The notes beneath the pieces were generated by a model, which made no database searches, was not told the origin of the DNA, and worked only from the letters and a program-made list of their open reading frames with translations. A DNA stretch of 64,000 nucleotides, taken from the NCBI RefSeq assembly GCF_036850765.1, contig NC_089490.1:133948522-134012521 (forward strand). Reading direction: 5' to 3'. This stretch comes from Saccopteryx bilineata (lineage: Eukaryota > Chordata > Mammalia > Chiroptera > Emballonuridae). Below, piece after piece: positions 1 through 9,885 of this stretch (position 1 is the first letter of the stretch; the number at the start of each line of letters is the position of its first letter). A program made the position numbers and the translations under genes.

Positions 1-60
1 CAAAATCCATGGATGCTCAAGCCCCTTATAAAAAAATGATGTAAGACAATGTATACAATC
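1..60 (+). repeat. Old Tigger/MER2-like DNA transposon fragment (tentative)
   Basis: The first bases read like the internal part of mammalian MER2/Tigger2 elements ('ATGGATGCTCAAGCCCCTTAT'-type motif). The left end lies outside the window. Bases 61-126 show nothing I recognise. Family assignment is from memory and is tentative. Confidence 0.4.
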
Positions 61-135
61 GATTCTCTAGGTACACAGCCTCCAACTGTAGATTGAAAAG
101 GGTCACAAGTATTTATTTAAAAATAGCTGTGCTTG

Positions 136-510
136 GCCCTAGCCGGTTGGCTCAGTGGTAGAGCATCGGCCTGGCGTGCGGGAGTCCCAGGTTTGATTCC
201 CGGCCAAGGCACACAGGAGAAGCGCCCATCTGCTTCTCTACCCCTACTCCTCTCCTTCCTCTCTGTCTCTCTCTTCCCCTCCTGCAGCCAAGACTCCATT
301 GGAGCAAAGTTGGCCCAGGCGCTGAGGATGGCTCTGTGGCTTCTGTCTCAGGCGCTAGAATAGCTCTGGTTGCAACAGAGCAACGCCCCAGATGGGCAGA
401 AAATCACCCCCTGGTGGGCGTGCTGGGTGGATCCCGGTTGGGCGCATGCGGGAGTCTGTCTGATTGCCTCCCCATTTCCAACTTCAGAAAAACACACACA
501 AAAAAAAAAC
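136..510 (+). mobile_element. SINE family A (tRNA-derived), full length
   Basis: Starts with a tRNA-like head containing A and B box-like promoter blocks (GGCTCAGTGG and GGTTTGATTCC), then the pyrimidine-rich middle, the 'TTGGAGCAAAG' block and an A-rich tail. A perfect 9-bp target duplication CTGTGCTTG lies at 127-135 and 511-519. It inserted into the first bases of a family B SINE. Confidence 0.9.
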
Positions 511-513
511 CTG

Positions 514-612
514 TGCTTGACTTGTGGTGGCACAGTGGATGGACTGCCTACCTGGAATGCTGAAGTCGCTGGTTTGGAACCCGGGGCTTGCCTGGTCAAT
601 GTGAGATAAGAA
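514..612 (+). mobile_element. SINE family B fragment
   Basis: Only the tRNA-like head and part of the body remain, up to the 'GCTTGCCTGGTCAA' block. The head was split from its 5' flank by the family A SINE just upstream. Confidence 0.75.
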
Positions 613-1061
613 ACCCCCCTTTTACTAAGAGGCTTAAAAGGCATTTTATGATTTAGGCCAAGCGTTCAGAGAGATTTTGTAAATGTGATTTTTATACTTG
701 TGTGTGATTTACACCAGCTCAAGATGGCTGATCTCATTCCTGCTCAGGAAGGGCTGTTATATTGTAAATAGAGAGGTTTTCCTACTAGAAGGTTTCGAGA
801 GGAAGGAGGAAGGAGACTCGGATACCCTCCCTTCCCCACACCTGTGAGGAAGAAAGTAAACAGCCAGGAATGGGGGAGGGGGAAGGGAGATTTGAGTAGC
901 CCTTTCCTCTCCCCTTTCTTTCTCCTTAATGGGCGATTTACAAACACTCATCCTCTGACATCATATAGGCCCCCTCCCATCCTGAAATCGTGTGATTGAC
1001 TATGTACCTCTAGACCAGAGGTCGGGAAACTTTTTGGCTGAGAGAGCCATGAACGCCACAT

Positions 1062-1066
<5 letters not shown>

Positions 1067-1102
<36 letters not shown>

Positions 1103-1454
1103 TTTCTGAAGTTGGAAACGGGGAGGCAGTCAGACTCCTGCATGCGCCTCACCGGGATCCACCCAACGTGCCCACCAGGGGGCGATGCTCTGCCCATCTG
1201 GGGCGTTGCTCTGTTGCAACCAGAGCCATTCTAGTGCCTGAGGCAGAGGCCATAAAGCTATCCTCAGCGCCTGGGCCAACTTTGCTCCAATGGAGCCTTG
1301 GCTGCAGGAGGGGAAGAGAGAGACAGAGAGGAAGGAGAGGGGGAGGGGTGGAGAAGCAGATGGGCACTTCTCTTGTGTGCCCTGGCCGGGAATTGAACCC
1401 GGGACTCCCGCACGCCAGGCCGACGCTCTACCACTGAGCCAACCTGCCAGGGCC
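1067..1454 (-). mobile_element. SINE family A with (TG)n tail
   Basis: Reverse-strand copy inside the hAT MITE. Imperfect duplication AACGCCACATATTTT / AACACCACATATTTT flanks it. The tail on the plus strand starts as a pure TG microsatellite (about 1067-1100), probably grown from the A-rich tail. Confidence 0.88.
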
Positions 1455-1630
1455 GAACACCACATATTTTAAAATGTAATTCTGTGAGAGCCATACAATG
1501 ACCCGTGTACATTACGCATTATCCAGTAAAAATTTGGTGTTGTCCTGGAGGACAACTGTGATTGGCTCCAGCCACCCGCAACCATGAACATGAACAGTAG
1601 AAAATGAATGTATTGTAATATATACATGAG

Positions 1631-1635
<5 letters not shown>

Positions 1636-1711
<76 letters not shown>

Positions 1712-2089
1712 CTGAAGCTGGAAACGGGGAGAGACAGTCAGACAGACTCCCGCATGCGCCCAACCGGGATCCACCCGGCATGCCCACCAGGGGTGACGCT
1801 CTGCCCACCAAGGGGCGATGCTCTCTGCCCTTCCAGGGCATCGCTCTGCCTCGACCAGAGCCACTCTAGCGCCTGGAGCAGAGGTCAAGGAGCCATCCCC
1901 AGCGCCCGGGCCATCTTTGCTCCAATGGAGCCTTGGCTGCGGGAGGGGAAGAGAGAGACAGAGAGGAAGGAAGGGGGGGGGTGTGGAGAAGCAAATGGGC
2001 GCTTCTCCTATGTGCCCTGGCCAGGAATCGAACCCAGGTCCCCTGCACACCAGGCCAACGCTCTACCACTGAGCCAACCGACCATGCCC
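1636..2089 (-). mobile_element. SINE family A with (AT)n/(T)n tail
   Basis: Second reverse-strand family A copy in the same MITE. The tail is an (AT)n run (about 1638-1673) followed by a long T run (to about 1711). A short duplication TGTTTTATAT flanks it. Confidence 0.87.
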
Positions 2090-2278
2090 TGTTTTATATT
2101 TTTAACGTTATGATTTTTTTTTATTAAAGATATGTCTGCGATCCAGATGCAGCCATCAAAACAGCCACATCTGGCTCACGAGCCATAGGCTCCCGACCCC
2201 TGCTCTAGACAAAGAAATCACGAGATCCATGTATGTGAACTTGTGTTCTGTAAAGGGTATATAAGATGTAAGAAATCT

Positions 2279-2624
2279 GCCTGACCAGGCTGTGGCGCAG
2301 TGAATAGAGTGTTGGACTGGTATGTGGAAGGACCCAGGTTTGAGACCCCGAGGTCGCCAGCTTGAGCGCAGGCTCATCTGGCTTGAGCAAAAAACTCACC
2401 AGTTTGGACCCAGGGTCGCTGGTTCGAGCAAGGGGTTACTCAGTCTGCTGAAGGCCCGTGGTCAAGGCACATATGAGAAAGCAATCAATGAACAATTAAG
2501 GTGTCACAATGCACAACGAAAAACTAATGATTGATGCTTCTCATCTCTCCGTTCCTGTCTGTCTGTCCCTGTCTATCCCTCTCTCTGACTCACTCTCTGT
2601 CTCTGTAAAAAAAAAAAAAAAAAA
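2279..2624 (+). mobile_element. SINE family C, full length
   Basis: tRNA-like head, the 'CAGCTTGAGC' blocks, the 'GAGAAAGCAATCAATGAACA' block and the CT-rich 3' part end in a poly(A). Perfect 16-bp duplication AAGATGTAAGAAATCT at 2263-2278 and 2625-2640. Confidence 0.93.
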
Positions 2625-2772
2625 AAGATGTAAGAAATCTAATTTTGGGGAGCACCTGTCTTTGGAGCCACAGACCTCACGTGCTCTGCCGGCTTTAATA
2701 AGTTCTCTTTTTCCTCTTATACAGTTATCTGAGTGTCTATCCTCCATTGGGTTGCTTTCCTGCAACAGATTT

Positions 2773-2790
2773 TGGTGCATTGGCCAGGAA
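2773..2790 (+). other. Primer binding site, tRNA-Gly(GCC)-like
   Basis: The 18 bases TGGTGCATTGGCCAGGAA lie 5 nt after the LTR end. From tRNA knowledge, they match the complement of the 3' end of tRNA-Gly(GCC) plus CCA at 17 of 18 positions. This fixes the orientation of the class I ERV as plus. Confidence 0.75.
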
Positions 2791-3299
2791 GCGAGGAGGC
2801 AAAGACACCTGCATTTGGCAGAGTTTGGGTACCCCACTGATAACTCCCAAACTGTCCTGTAGACGCGCCCTCTGAGTGCGCACAGGGATCTTCCTCGTGT
2901 GGACGCCTCACAGGGCGGAGAAAGGAGTTCCCATCTGCAGGTTCCAGCAAGATTCAGATAACAGAGGAACAGGAACTGGGTCGCGTTTAAAGCACAGTAA
3001 CGTATACCGGGCAAGGGAAGCTAGCTAAGGTCCTGTCCTACCGGGCAGAAGGGAGGCCTGATCACCTTCCGGAGAGTGACTGATTGCCCTCCGTAGGTTA
3101 GGAGCGGCGACTGTGCTCTCTCCACAGGTGTGGGGAAGGAACTCCACGTGTTAAGAGCGGTGACTTGTTGCCTTCTACTGGTGAGTGAGAGGTTGTGTGG
3201 AAGAGAGTGAGTGTGGAGTGGCCAGTGACGTCCCCTCCAAGTTCCCCCTACCCTTCCCCAATTCCTTCGTGCGGGTGATTGTTGTCTGTCGTGGGAGGA

Positions 3300-4890
3300 A
3301 TGGGAAGTTCACAGGGGAGACCCACTGCTTTAGCCACGATGGTTAAGCATTTTAAGAAAGTTCTCAGGGGATTATGGAGTTACTATGTCCCCACGGAAAT
3401 TGAGAACCTGGTGTGAAGAAGAGTGGCTTGCCTTTGGTGTAGGTTGGCCTGCCGAGGAAAGCTTGGATAGGTCTGTTGTACAGGTGTGGCAGGTAATCAC
3501 TGGAGATCCAGGTTACCCAGATCAGTTTTCCTAAATAGACACCTGGCTCACTTTAGATCTGCACCCACCCAGTTGGCTTAGAGGTCAGGCTTCCACAGTA
3601 TTGGTAGCTAAGGCAGGAAAGTATTCCACCAGACCCAGAGAGATGCTGCAGCCACCAGTGCCAAAAATTTTAACCGCTAGCGAGTCAGTCAGAAGAAGCA
3701 GAAGCTCTGGCTCCCCCACCTTATGTGCCACAAAGGCTTTATCCTTCCATACTGGACTCTCTGTCCGCCCCAGAGACTGCCTCTGAATCAGGCCCGTCAT
3801 TGCCAGATTTATCAACTCTCAGCATAAGCTCACTGGAGCCGGAGGTAACTCCCACTGCTCAGTCAGAATTGGGTTCTGGCTCTCCTCCCCTAGCCGGAGG
3901 TGACGTTATAGGATCCTAAGTGAGACCCAAATGAAGAGTAGAACTTGGGACAGCTGAGGAGACATAGAGAAGCTCTCCTCCAAGGCCTATGAAAGGGGGG
4001 CCAGAAGGCTATGAATATCAACAAGGTGGCAGAGGCTTTGCAGAGTTAGGATGAAAGTCCAGGAGACTTTTATGAGAGATTTTGTGAGACTTACAGGATG
4101 TATACCCCTTTTGATCCAGAGAGTTCAGAGAACCAAAGAATGGTTAATATGGCTTTTGTCAGCCAGAGTACAGGAGATATAAAAGGAAACTCCAGAAATT
4201 AGAAGGCTTTGCAGGAATGAACATAACCCAATTCATGGAAGTAGCCAATAAAGTCTATGTGAACAGGGAGATTGCAAGCAGAAAGGAAGATGAGCGGCAA
4301 ATGCAGAGAAAGGCAGAATTTATGGCAGCAGCCCTCCAACAGAAGGGAAAAGGAAAATCTCCTTTTGAAAACAGGAGGAATGCCTGACCAGGTGGTGGTG
4401 CAGTGGATGGAGCGTCGGACTGGGATGCGGAGGACCCAGGTTTGAGACCCTGAGGTCGCCAGCTTGAGCGCGGGCTCATCTGGTTTGAGCAAAAGCTCAC
4501 CAGCTTGAACCCAAGGTCGCTGGCTCCAGCAAGGGGTTGCTCGGTCTGCTGAAGGCCCATGGTCAAGGCACATATGAGAAAGCAATCAATGAACAACTAA
4601 GGTGTTGCAACAAAAAACTGATGATTGATGCTTGTCATCTCTCTCTGTTCCTGTCTATCTGTCCCTGTCTATCTCTCTCTCTGACTCACTCTCTGTCTCT
4701 GTAAAAAAACAACAACAAAAAAAAAAAAAAAAAAAGAGGAGAAAAAAAAAAGAGGAGGAAAACAGGCAAGGGCAAGAAAAGGCAGTCAGGCAGAGCTCCT
4801 CTGCGATGTGATCAGTGTGACATCTGCCAGGGAACCAGTCATTGGAAAAATGAATGTCCCACCCAGGACAAGGGGAAGACACACTGTTCA
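3300..4890 (+). pseudogene. gag: gag of class I (gammaretrovirus-like) ERV, broken
   Basis: Gag would encode the structural polyprotein. The likely start is the ATG at 3300, which begins MGSSQG, a myristoylation-type matrix start. An in-frame stop follows about 115 bases later. A PPPY late-domain motif is encoded at 3713-3724. The capsid region with major-homology-type residues lies at about 4040-4380 (for example FYERFCETYRMYTPFDP), mostly in one frame. A family C SINE sits at 4382-4735. A single CCHC zinc knuckle (CDICQGTSHWKNEC) of the nucleocapsid is encoded at about 4818-4859. One zinc knuckle, a PPxY motif and the MG start together fit a gammaretrovirus-like gag. Stops and frameshifts make it non-coding today. 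Confidence 0.82.
4381..4735 (+). mobile_element. SINE family C inside gag
   Basis: Full-length plus-strand copy between capsid and nucleocapsid remains. The tail is A-rich with GAGGA interruptions; an AGGAGGAA-type duplication flanks it imperfectly. Confidence 0.88.
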
Positions 4891-4984
4891 ATATAGTTGG
4901 GGAGTCCCTCTTGGACTAAGGGTGACCGGACTCAGTGGCCCCCACTGAGTCTATGGTCCTCATGGTGGTAGGGGTTAGAAGATA

Positions 4985-5302
4985 GACTTCCTGATTGGTA
5001 CAGGGGCTGAATACTCGGTGGTGACTCGGCCAGTAGTGCCACTCTCTAGGGTGGAGAGTGTAGGAGCGACTGGAAATCAAGCTGAGCAGGCATTCTGTCT
5101 GCCCCATAAATGGACAATAGGAGGTTATGAAGTTATACATCAGTTTTTATACATGCCTGACTGTCCAGTGCCCTTGCTAGGACGTGATCTGCTGAGCAAA
5201 TTAAGGGCTACGATATCCTTCACTGACAATGGCCGACTGGACTTGCAGCTGCCTAAGCCTAGGCTTGTCTTAACTCTAACTGTTCCTAGAGAGGAGGAAT
5301 AG
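4985..5302 (+). pseudogene. pro: Retroviral aspartic protease, catalytic Asp lost
   Basis: The frame reads IDFLIGTGAEYSVV at about 4984-5025, where the family has an Asp-Thr-Gly-Ala motif. Here the catalytic Asp codon is changed to Gly (GGT), so the protease could not work even if expressed. The C-terminal part keeps the family motif PVPLLGRDLLSKL (about 5167-5205). It follows the nucleocapsid zinc knuckle with no separate start, as expected for a Gag-Pro-Pol readthrough layout. A stop at about 5300 ends the frame. Confidence 0.8.
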
Positions 5303-6280
5303 AGGGCTTTTGCTACCGAGTCTGGGCAGTTGCCAAACCAAAAACTAATTCAAAAATACTCTGGAGTCTGGGCTGAAGAAAATCCCCCAGTGTTGGCAAT
5401 AAACCAAGTGCCAGTGCAGATAAAGTTAAAGCCTGGGGCACTGCCTGTCAGCCAAAAATAGTACCTGATTTTTAAGGGGGCCTTAGAAGGAATCCAGGTG
5501 CATTTACAGAAGCTTAAGAAGTATAAAATTATTATCCCATGTCAGTCACCCTGGAATACTCCTTTGCTTCCTGTCAGAAAACCGGGGACTAATGATTATC
5601 GGCCAGTACAGGACTTAAGGGTCGTAAATGAGGCTGCAGTGACTCTATACCCAATGGTGCCAAATCCTTACACCCTTTTAAGCCTCTTCCCAGCTCAAGA
5701 CTCATGGTTCACTTGCTCAGACTTAAGAGATGCCTTTTTTAGTATCAGACTGGCTCCTGAAAACTGGAAGCTGTTTGCCTTCCAGTGGGAGGACCTGGCC
5801 ACAGGGGCAAAGGTGTAGTACACTTGGACGAGGCTCCTTGCAAGGGTTCAAGAACTCCCCTGCAATCTTTGGGGAGGCCCTTACTCTTAACCTGCAGAAG
5901 TTTCCTGCACAGGACATTGGGTGTGTTCTCCTTCAGTATATGGATGATCTGTTGCTGGGTCATGAGATTTCTCCAAGGATGTGCTCAAGGAACAGACGCA
6001 CTTCTACATCATCTAGAGAAGAATGGATATAAGGTATCGAAGAAGAAGGCCTAGATCTGCAAAAGGCAAGTAAAATACTTAGGATTCATTCTCCAGCAGG
6101 GGTAGAGGAGGCTAGGAGTAGAATGGAAACAGGTTATTCAGAACATCCCAGTCCCTACCACTAGAAGACAACTCAGAGAGTTCCTGGGTGCAGTAGGATT
6201 CTGCCATTTGTGGATCCCCAACTTTGCATTATTGACCAAGCCCCTCTATTAAGTCACAAAGGGGAAAGAAAAAGAGCCCA
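5303..6280 (+). pseudogene. pol: Reverse transcriptase of class I ERV, broken
   Basis: The reverse transcriptase copies the viral RNA. Recognisable parts: the N-terminal fingers motif (QSPWNTPLLPVRKPG, about 5535-5580), the palm motif with FTCSDLRDAFFSI (about 5710-5750) and the active-site box YMDDLLLG at 5938-5961. The fragments lie in three frames, with frameshifts near 5810 and 5990 and stops, including one at about 5458. YMDD rather than YVDD at the active site and close order with RNase H fit class I ERVs. Not functional. Confidence 0.85.
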
Positions 6281-7500
6281 TGGACTGGGAGCCAGAGCAG
6301 GACTGTGCTTTTTGGACTCTTAAAAAGGAGTCACAAGCTGCCCCTGTGCTAGGTCTTCCTAACCTGCCAAAGCCTTTTATATGGTATGTCTCAGAGAGGA
6401 GCAAGACAGCAGTGGGTGTATTAACCCAGGGTACAGGGTCATGGCCTAAACTGGAAGCCTACCTCTCCAAGCAACTAGATGGAGTTGCAAAATGCTGGCC
6501 ACCCTGCTTGAGAGCCCTAGCAGCCACTGCTATGCTGGTACAAGAGGCAAATAAATTAACTTTAGGACAAGACCTAAAGGTACAGGAGCCACATGTTGTG
6601 ATGACTCTGATGAATACCAAAGGACATCACTGGCTCACTAATGCTCTCCTCACCAAGTACCAGAGCCTATTATGCAAAAACGCAAGACTAGCCTGACCTG
6701 TGGTGGCGCAGTGGATAAAGCGCCGACCTGGAAATGCTGAGGTTGCCGGTTCGAAACCCTGGGCTTGCCTGGTCAAGGCACATATGGGAGTTGATGCTTC
6801 CAGCTCCTCCCCCCCTTCTCTCTCTCTCTGTTTCTCCTCTCTCTGCCTCTCCTTCTCCTCTCTAAAATGAATAATAATAATAAAAAAACCCCGCAAGACT
6901 AGTAATAGAGGTGTGTACTATTTTAAATCCAGCAAAGCTGCAACACAGTTGCTTGGAAGTGCTTGACTCAGTGTACTCCAGCCAGATGGACCTACTGGAT
7001 CAGCCCCTGAGGGAGCCCAACTGGGAGCTGTATGTGGATAGAAGCAGCTCGGCCAACTCAAGGGGGGAAAGGCTGGCAGGATATGCAGTAGCGACTCTAA
7101 CAGAGGCTGTAGAGTCGTGGCCTCTATCCCAAGGCACTTCTGCTCAGCAGGCAGAACTGGTTGCCCTGACTCGAGCTTTAGAGCTCAGTGAAAAGAAACA
7201 GGTGAATATTTTTTACAGATTCCCGGTTTGCCTTTCTCACTCTCCAAGTACATGGGGCAATTTACAAAGAGAGAGGATTCCTAACTGCTGGGAGCAAAGA
7301 TCTTAAATATCCAGGAGAAAATTTCCAGCTGCTGGAAGCAGTCTGGAAGCCAAAACAAGTAGCGGTGATCCACTGCTGAGGACACCAGAAGGAGGAACGG
7401 TAGAAGCCCAGGGAAACACCAGAGCAGATGCAGAGGCAAGGAGGGCTTCTACTCTGCCCTACCACAAGGGCACTGTAGCCCCTCTCATCTCATGGGTCCC
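6281..7500 (+). pseudogene. pol: RT connection and RNase H of class I ERV, broken
   Basis: 6281-6690 encodes the thumb/connection region (WEPEQDCAFWTLKKE at the start; 'MTLMNTKGHHWLTNALLTKY' near the end). A family B SINE interrupts it at 6691-6891. After the SINE the frame resumes, and the RNase H core begins with WELYVDRSSSANS (first catalytic Asp) and includes QQAELVALTRAL (catalytic Glu) at about 7140-7185. A frameshift at about 7205 breaks the rest. Confidence 0.82.
6691..6891 (+). mobile_element. SINE family B, full length
   Basis: Head GCCTGACCTGTGGTGGCGCA, body and CTCTCTAAAATGAATAATAA tail. Perfect 10-bp duplication CGCAAGACTA at 6681-6690 and 6892-6901, inside the pol remains. Confidence 0.95.
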
Positions 7501-7536
7501 AGAACTTGCACCCAGATATTCTGAGGGAGAGAAAAG

Positions 7537-8030
7537 ATGGATAGAAAAGAAGGGGCAAAAGAATTAAAGGGCGGCTGTATACAACTGCCAGATGGTAGAG
7601 TTGTCATTCCTCACCTATTGGCACCAGTAGCCCAGGCTTTGCATGCTGCCACACATCTGGGACAGGAAAAGACAGAAAAACTGCTAGGAAGATATTTCTA
7701 TATCCCTCTCTTGGCTTTCATAGCCAAGAAAGTCAGCCTGCGTTGTTTAACCTGTCATCAGAATAATGCAAAACAAGGACGTTCAGTACTCTCTGGTGTC
7801 CAGTCCTATGGAGCAGCCCCCTTGGAGGATATACAGGTGGACTTCACTGAGATGTCCACAAGTCAAGGTTACCAGTACCTGTTGGTGTTAGTATGCACCT
7901 ATTCAGGATGGGTAGAAGCCTACCCCACACGGACTAAAAATGCTAGAGAAGCAATAAGAGCGTTGCTCAGAGAAATTATTCCTAGGTTTGGACTACCACT
8001 CTGAATAGGCTCCTTTGTGGCTAAGGTAGT
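7537..8030 (+). pseudogene. pol: Integrase of class I ERV, truncated
   Basis: Integrase inserts the DNA copy into the host genome. The N-terminal HHCC zinc-binding domain is visible (LHAATHLG ... CLTCHQN, about 7640-7765). The first catalytic Asp sits in IQVDFTEM (about 7835-7855). A stop at 8002-8004 is followed by a short IGSFVAKV stretch where the second catalytic Asp motif (SDNG type) should be; that motif appears deleted. The reading is cut off at 8031 by a solo LTR. No env or matching 3' LTR follows. Confidence 0.82.
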
Positions 8031-8991
8031 TGTTGGGTGGATAAAATGTATTATGCTCACTTTGTTAAAGATGGCGCTGCCCACGTGGAGCAGATGATAT
8101 TAATTAGAGAAGAATGAATATCACCGTTGCCCAGGTGATATTAATGTGTGTCTCTGGGCAGGCAGAATCCTTGTAGCCTGGGGCTTGGTTTTGGGATTAA
8201 GCCTTTCCCACCCTTTTTTGATGTGGGGTGGTACAATCCAATCATGCCTCAGAGAAGTGACTTTGTATTAGAGACTTCCCTATTTTGTATATTGGATTAA
8301 GAGTTTGGATTTCTACACTATAAAATGGGGACGGAGCAGGAGCTTGCTCTCTTTGTTCCTGAGATTATCATTAGAGGAGAGAGCAGAGCAGAGAGCAGAA
8401 GGAGGCCACGTGGAGTAGGCCAGGAGAAGCAGCCAAGATGGTGGAGTGTTGAGCGAGAGGCCAGTTTGTGCAGTTTGACGCTGGAGAAGGAAGGAGATGG
8501 GAAACAGAGGTGAATAAGGCTGGTGAGCTAGAAACCTTTGATTCTAGGAAATTCGGATAAGTCAGAAACTTTGTGAGGACTGAATGTGAGTGGGTTTTGG
8601 AGCCCAGTGTATGTTTTTTACTTGCTCACTGGGTGCAAGCTAGGATTAAAGACTATGGCCCACCAGTTTGTGGCTCCGTTGTTTCTTTTTTTATTTTTTA
8701 TTTTTTATTTTATTTATTGATTTTTTTTAGAGAGAGAGGAGTGAGAGAGAGAGACAGAGAGAGAGAGAAGGGGGAGGAGCAGGAAGCATCAACTCCCATA
8801 TGTGCCTTGACCAGGCAAGCCCAAGGTTTCGAACCGGCGACCTCAGTGTTCCAGGTCGACGCTTTATCCCACTGCGCCACCACAGGTCAGGCCTCCGTTG
8901 TTTCTTTACCGAGTGTCCGAATCCAATGTGAACCTGCATAGGCCAGGAGGCTGCTGTGATTGTGGCCCTGGCCGTGGCCTCTGGCTTTACA
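8031..8991 (+). mobile_element. Solo LTR (class III-related), no matching TSD
   Basis: Starts TGTTGGG and ends TTTACA. Without the SINE insertion it is about 740 bp. A TATAAAA box lies at 8319-8325 and 'AATAAGG' near 8513. It is the same family as the LTRs at 9886, 12,779 and 20,707. The flanking pentamers are GTAGT on the left and ACTAG on the right, so unlike its relatives it lacks a target duplication. Confidence 0.82.
8689..8892 (-). mobile_element. SINE family B inside solo LTR
   Basis: Reverse-strand copy. Perfect duplication CTCCGTTGTTTCTTT at 8674-8688 and 8893-8907. Confidence 0.95.
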
Positions 8992-9660
8992 ACTAGCACA
9001 TGAAATAACGGGTGTTTGACTATAGAGAACACAAGACAAGAAGTAGGAACCAACAGAAGAAAATAATTTCTTCAGGAAAGAAACCAGAAAGTGCCCTGAA
9101 GCTAAAGAAAGGTCTTGGATCCAAGAAAAAAGATTTTATATATTTTCAGACTGTTTTATGAATTTTCTTTTACTTTTGCCCAGAAATTTCTAATTTTGCA
9201 TGCAAAAATTCAATTCAGGCCCTAGAAACAGATACAGTTACACATTAAACAAAGACTTCATATACACAAATTATAAATTAAGAAATTTAAATGAGCGCGT
9301 TTTACTTATTCTAATTAAAATCATACTAGAGATATTTTCTGACAAAGAGACAAAACACATAACCACACAGCTCAATAGACAAGGGAAGGGGTTCCACTTT
9401 CAGGGGCTTCTCAGGTGTTCTCCTAGTCATGTTCCTGGGACTTCGGCTTAGGCACCAGAGATCCCCACTCCCACCACACCACACAGCTCAGGAGTTTCAA
9501 ATAGAAACATTAAAAACAAAGACTGAGATCTCGACAAACACAAAGGTGTCCCTGAAAGTTCTGAGACAGAACTGATTAGCTCAATATCAACTCAGTAACT
9601 CAGTCCCTACTCAGGTTTCTTCCCAAGAACTCTACCAAATGTGGAGACGAGTTTAAAATC
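8992..9660. other. Unassigned sequence between LTRs
   Basis: AT-rich DNA with no protein motif I recognise. An open frame at 9200-9451 has no family signature. By position it is probably leader or internal sequence of the minus-strand class I ERV whose primer site is at 11,323-11,340, but I cannot prove this from the bases. Confidence 0.35.
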
Positions 9661-9880
9661 AGCAAAGCAGAAGATTTGTTCCACCTACAACTCTGGAGTT
9701 ACAAATCAGTAAAGCAAAGGGTTTGCTTTACCTATACCTCCAGAGTTTCAAATCAGCAAAACAAAAGATTTACTCCACCTACACCTCCAGAGTTACAAAT
9801 TAGCAAAGCCACTCTAAAGGCCCCACCTATACACACCGGAGTTCCACATCTCCAGAGTTACAAATCAGCAAGGCCACAAA
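9661..9880. repeat. Degenerate tandem repeat, about four units of 50-60 bp
   Basis: The motif 'CAAATCAGCAAAGC' followed by a 'CCACCTACACCTCCAGAGTTA'-like half recurs about four times, with substitutions. A related piece ('TTGCTTTACCTACCTCTATAA') appears after the solo LTR at about 11,112, so the array continued across the LTR insertion site. Confidence 0.65.
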
Positions 9881-9885
9881 TATGC

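Larger units (their letters stand above)
1018..2202. mobile_element. Non-autonomous hAT element with perfect 8-bp TSD
   Basis: Terminal inverted repeats of the CAGGGGTCGGGAACC type bound the element (left copy CAGAGGTCGGGAAAC). The 8-bp target duplication CTCTAGAC is perfect at 1010-1017 and 2203-2210. Without its two SINE insertions the element is about 350 bp. Its two ends match, in inverted order, the two ends of the autonomous-type hAT at 11,643-22,076, so it is an internally deleted derivative of that family. Confidence 0.92.
620..2767 (+). mobile_element. 5' LTR of plus-strand class I ERV, interrupted
   Basis: About 800 bp of LTR sequence is split by a hAT MITE (1018-2202) and a family C SINE (2279-2624). 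The 5' part (about 620-1010) is alignable by eye to the LTR at 24,284-24,600 (shared blocks around 'GATTTTGTAA', 'CCCTCCACACCTGT' and 'CCCATTTA'). The 3' part ends in CA at 2766-2767, directly before a primer binding site. A TATAA-like block lies near 2257-2262 and an 'AATAAG' polyadenylation-like block near 2698. The exact 5' boundary is not visible because of the SINEs at 136-612. Confidence 0.6.

Noticed and set aside
136..210. tRNA-like sequences at the heads of SINEs (here and in all other copies)
   Set aside because: They have A and B box-like blocks but are heads of retroposed SINEs with A-rich tails and target duplications, not tRNA genes.
8026..8996. Target duplication for the LTR at 8031
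   Set aside because: GTAGT and ACTAG do not match in direct orientation; shifting boundaries by a few bases does not help.
9200..9451. Open frame of 83 codons
   Set aside because: Lysine/asparagine-rich chance frame in AT-rich DNA; no motif.
9661..9880. CRISPR-like array
   Set aside because: The repeats are degenerate, without constant repeats and unique spacers, and the genome is mammalian.
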